A DNA stretch of 64,000 nucleotides from Archangium lipolyticum. GTDB taxonomy: Bacteria > Myxococcota > Myxococcia > Myxococcales > Myxococcaceae. Under the pieces are notes generated by a model, which saw nothing but the letters and a program-made list of their open reading frames with translations, searched no databases and had not been told where the DNA came from. The stretch covers positions 1-64,000 of the forward strand of contig NZ_JANKBZ010000047.1 in NCBI RefSeq assembly GCF_024623785.1, read 5' to 3'. A program made the position numbers and the translations under genes. Below are positions 62,222-64,000 of the stretch, piece by piece; positions within the stretch are counted from its first letter, which is position 1, and each line of letters begins with the position of its first letter.

Positions 62222-63461
62222 GCCGGGCCTGGGCGTCGAGCCGGGCGCGGAGCAGGGGCCGCTGCTCGTTCCCGTCGCGGATGTGCCCGCCACCACCGCT
62301 CCGCCCGAGGACCTGGTTCCCACGGAGACGCGGCCCACGCTGGGAGAGCGGGTGCGAGGCCTCCGCACCCGCTACGCGAAGTGGGAGCTGGCGCTCTTCT
62401 TCTTCGCGGGCTTCGCCTACGACATCCTCACGCTGCCGCGCATCGACAACCGGTTCGTGCTCACCAAGCACGGCCTGTACCTGGCCATCCTGGGCCTGTT
62501 GCTGCTGGCGGAGCTGCGCTGGAGCTGGGGAACGGAGCCGCCGCGCCGGCTGGCCCGGGTGTGGCGCTTCCGCGAGGACGCGCTGCACTTCTTCCTCGGC
62601 GGGCTGCTGAGCCCGTACACGCTCTTCTATTTCAAGAGTGCCTCCGGGCTGACGGCGTTCCTGTTCCTCGCGGGCGTCTTCGGGCTGCTGGTGGCCAACG
62701 AGCTGCCACGCTTCCGGGCGCTGGGGCCCGTGGTGCGCGTGGGGCTCTACAGCTTCTGTGTCACGTCCTACTTCGCGTACCTGCTGCCGGTGCTGTCCGG
62801 CTACTACAGCGGGAAGCTGTTCGTGGCGTCGGCGGGGCTGTCCTGCGTGGCGACGCTGCTCCTCTCCCTGCTGGCGCGTTGGTGGAGTGGGGACTGGCGG
62901 CGCACGCTGCGGCACGTGGCGCTGCCGGGGCTCGGCATCCAGGGGCTGCTGCTCGGGCTGTACCTGCTGAAGGCGATTCCCCCGGTGCCGCTGTCCATGC
63001 TGGCCAGTGGCATCTACCACGGCGTGGAGGTGGTGAAGGGACCGAAGGGCCGGGACTACCGGCTGCTCCACGAGCGCCCCGAGTGGAGGCCGTGGCAGCG
63101 CGGGGATCAGGACTTCCGCGCGCGTCCAGGCGACAAGGTCTACTTCTTCGCCAGTGTCTTCGCGCCCGCGAGCTTCAAGCCCCAGCGCGCGGGCGACAAG
63201 GGCACCCGGCTCGTCATCCGCTGGTACTACGACGATCCGGAGAAGGGCTGGAAGGAGTTCCACGCCTACGACGACCTGTACCTGGGGCAGGGCGGGCGCG
63301 AGCGGGGCTACCGGACGTTCGCGAGTCTGACCAATCCCCGCGCCGGCGACTGGCGCGTCTCCATGGAGACAGAGGACGGGCGGGAGATCGGCCGCCTGTC
63401 CTTCACCGTGACGCCGGACGAGAGCACGGCGCCCCGCGTGTTCAAGGCGGACGCGGGATAG
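62205..63461 (+). CDS. DUF2914 membrane protein
   Basis: A 418-residue protein with about eight hydrophobic segments between residues 63 and 275 and a soluble C-terminal DUF2914 domain (VYFFASVFAP, VIRWYYDDPEKGWKEF, YRTFASLTNPRAGDWRVSM). Function not known. ATG 62205, with TGGAGAG immediately upstream, is chosen over an earlier in-frame start inside the previous gene. Confidence 0.75.
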   Translation: MTATPEPGLGVEPGAEQGPLLVPVADVPATTAPPEDLVPTETRPTLGERVRGLRTRYAKWELALFFFAGFAYDILTLPRIDNRFVLTKHGLYLAILGLLLLAELRWSWGTEPPRRLARVWRFREDALHFFLGGLLSPYTLFYFKSASGLTAFLFLAGVFGLLVANELPRFRALGPVVRVGLYSFCVTSYFAYLLPVLSGYYSGKLFVASAGLSCVATLLLSLLARWWSGDWRRTLRHVALPGLGIQGLLLGLYLLKAIPPVPLSMLASGIYHGVEVVKGPKGRDYRLLHERPEWRPWQRGDQDFRARPGDKVYFFASVFAPASFKPQRAGDKGTRLVIRWYYDDPEKGWKEFHAYDDLYLGQGGRERGYRTFASLTNPRAGDWRVSMETEDGREIGRLSFTVTPDESTAPRVFKADAG

Positions 63462-63487
63462 GCCGCGTCCACCACGAAAAGAGAAGC

Positions 63488-64000
63488 ATGCGGACCGCGT
63501 CTCATGGGAGACGATGCCCGGAGCAGTTGGGATTGATCTCCGAGCGCTTGAGTGAGCGCAACACCCGGCTCTTCGCCCAGGAGTCCTCCGCCGTGGACTA
63601 CGCGGCGGCCTGGACGGATACGCTCGACTCGCTGCGTTCCATCCAGCTCCCGCCGCTGGTGGAGCGATACATCGCCGCCTATGAGGAGGTGGGCCACCGT
63701 GGCGCCTTCCTCTGGCGTTGGTGTTGGCGTGGCGTGGAGGAGACGAGCCTGCCGCTGGTTCCCGCGGAGTGGAAGGAGCACCTGCTCACCACCAAGCTGC
63801 TGGCCATCATCCTCAACGTGCTGCTGGACGACCTGGCGGACCAGCGGGGCTCGGAGACGCTCCTGGAGACGGCCCTGTCCATCCCCTTCCATCCCCAGGG
63901 ACGGGCCGCTCCCGCGCCGGACGTGCCTCCCGAGGAGCGGCGCTACTTCGCGCTCATCGCGGAGCTGTGGCACGTCCTCGAGGAGCGCGTGCGCGAGTTG
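63488..64000 (+). CDS. Isoprenoid/terpene-synthase-like protein, partial at the window edge
   Basis: 171 codons from ATG 63488 (AGAGAAGC upstream) run open to the window end. The protein is helical with FLWRWCWRGVEET and a possible class I isoprenoid-synthase aspartate motif, NVLLDDLADQRG (about 114-125). The lack of other visible motifs keeps the assignment tentative. No stop occurs, so the gene continues outside the window. Confidence 0.5.
   Translation, partial: MRTASHGRRCPEQLGLISERLSERNTRLFAQESSAVDYAAAWTDTLDSLRSIQLPPLVERYIAAYEEVGHRGAFLWRWCWRGVEETSLPLVPAEWKEHLLTTKLLAIILNVLLDDLADQRGSETLLETALSIPFHPQGRAAPAPDVPPEERRYFALIAELWHVLEERVREL

Overview
The window is high-GC DNA from a myxobacterium, most likely of the Archangium/Cystobacter group (suborder Cystobacterineae). 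This rests on recalled similarity to Myxococcus xanthus proteins (a LonV-like Lon protease, a prolyl endopeptidase, a minor-pilin/PilY1 cluster) and on the dense, GC-rich gene layout. No database search was run.

Layout. 0.2-7.8 kb: type IV pilus minor pilins and PilY1. 7.9-25.5 kb: chromosomal housekeeping genes, namely a TPR lipoprotein with a zinc-protease tail, an RlmI-type methyltransferase, a cysteine-triplet protein, a UvrD/PcrA-type helicase, rplM-rpsI, pilT, ftsH, recX, a BamD-like lipoprotein, an FHA protein, selD (a selenoprotein read through an in-frame UGA), an amidase, rph and rdgB. 25.6-45.6 kb: a genomic island inserted at tRNA-Arg(TCT). It carries a Fur-controlled, staphyloferrin B-type NIS siderophore locus. 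45.65-47.6 kb: tRNAs His, Arg, Lys and Leu plus a Bet/RecT annealing protein. 47.7-56.1 kb: tig, clpP, clpX, a prolyl oligopeptidase and lon. 56.3-64 kb: a peptide-type ABC transporter without ATPases, a receiver protein, yqgE, bolA, a CGFS glutaredoxin, a sulfite-oxidase-type protein, a DUF2914 membrane protein and a truncated isoprenoid-synthase-like gene.

How the main system fits together. Relative to S. aureus sbnA-I, the gene order is A-B-E-F-G-H-I-C-D followed by a second F and a second H. SbnA/SbnB-like enzymes would make L-2,3-diaminopropionate and 2-oxoglutarate, an SbnG-like enzyme citrate, an SbnI-like protein O-phosphoserine (and perhaps regulation). NIS synthetases and PLP decarboxylases would assemble the siderophore, and an MFS pump would export it. 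A TonB-dependent receptor, a FhuF-like reductase and a PepSY membrane protein would handle uptake and iron release. Three Fur-box-like sequences lie before sbnA, before the PepSY gene and before the receptor gene. The extra synthetase/decarboxylase pair suggests the product may differ from staphyloferrin B. The island is bracketed by a 44-nt direct repeat of the tRNA-Arg 3' part, and a decayed excisionase-like gene sits at its right edge.

A family of palindromic repeats (six copies, two inverted pairs) is scattered through the intergenic spaces.
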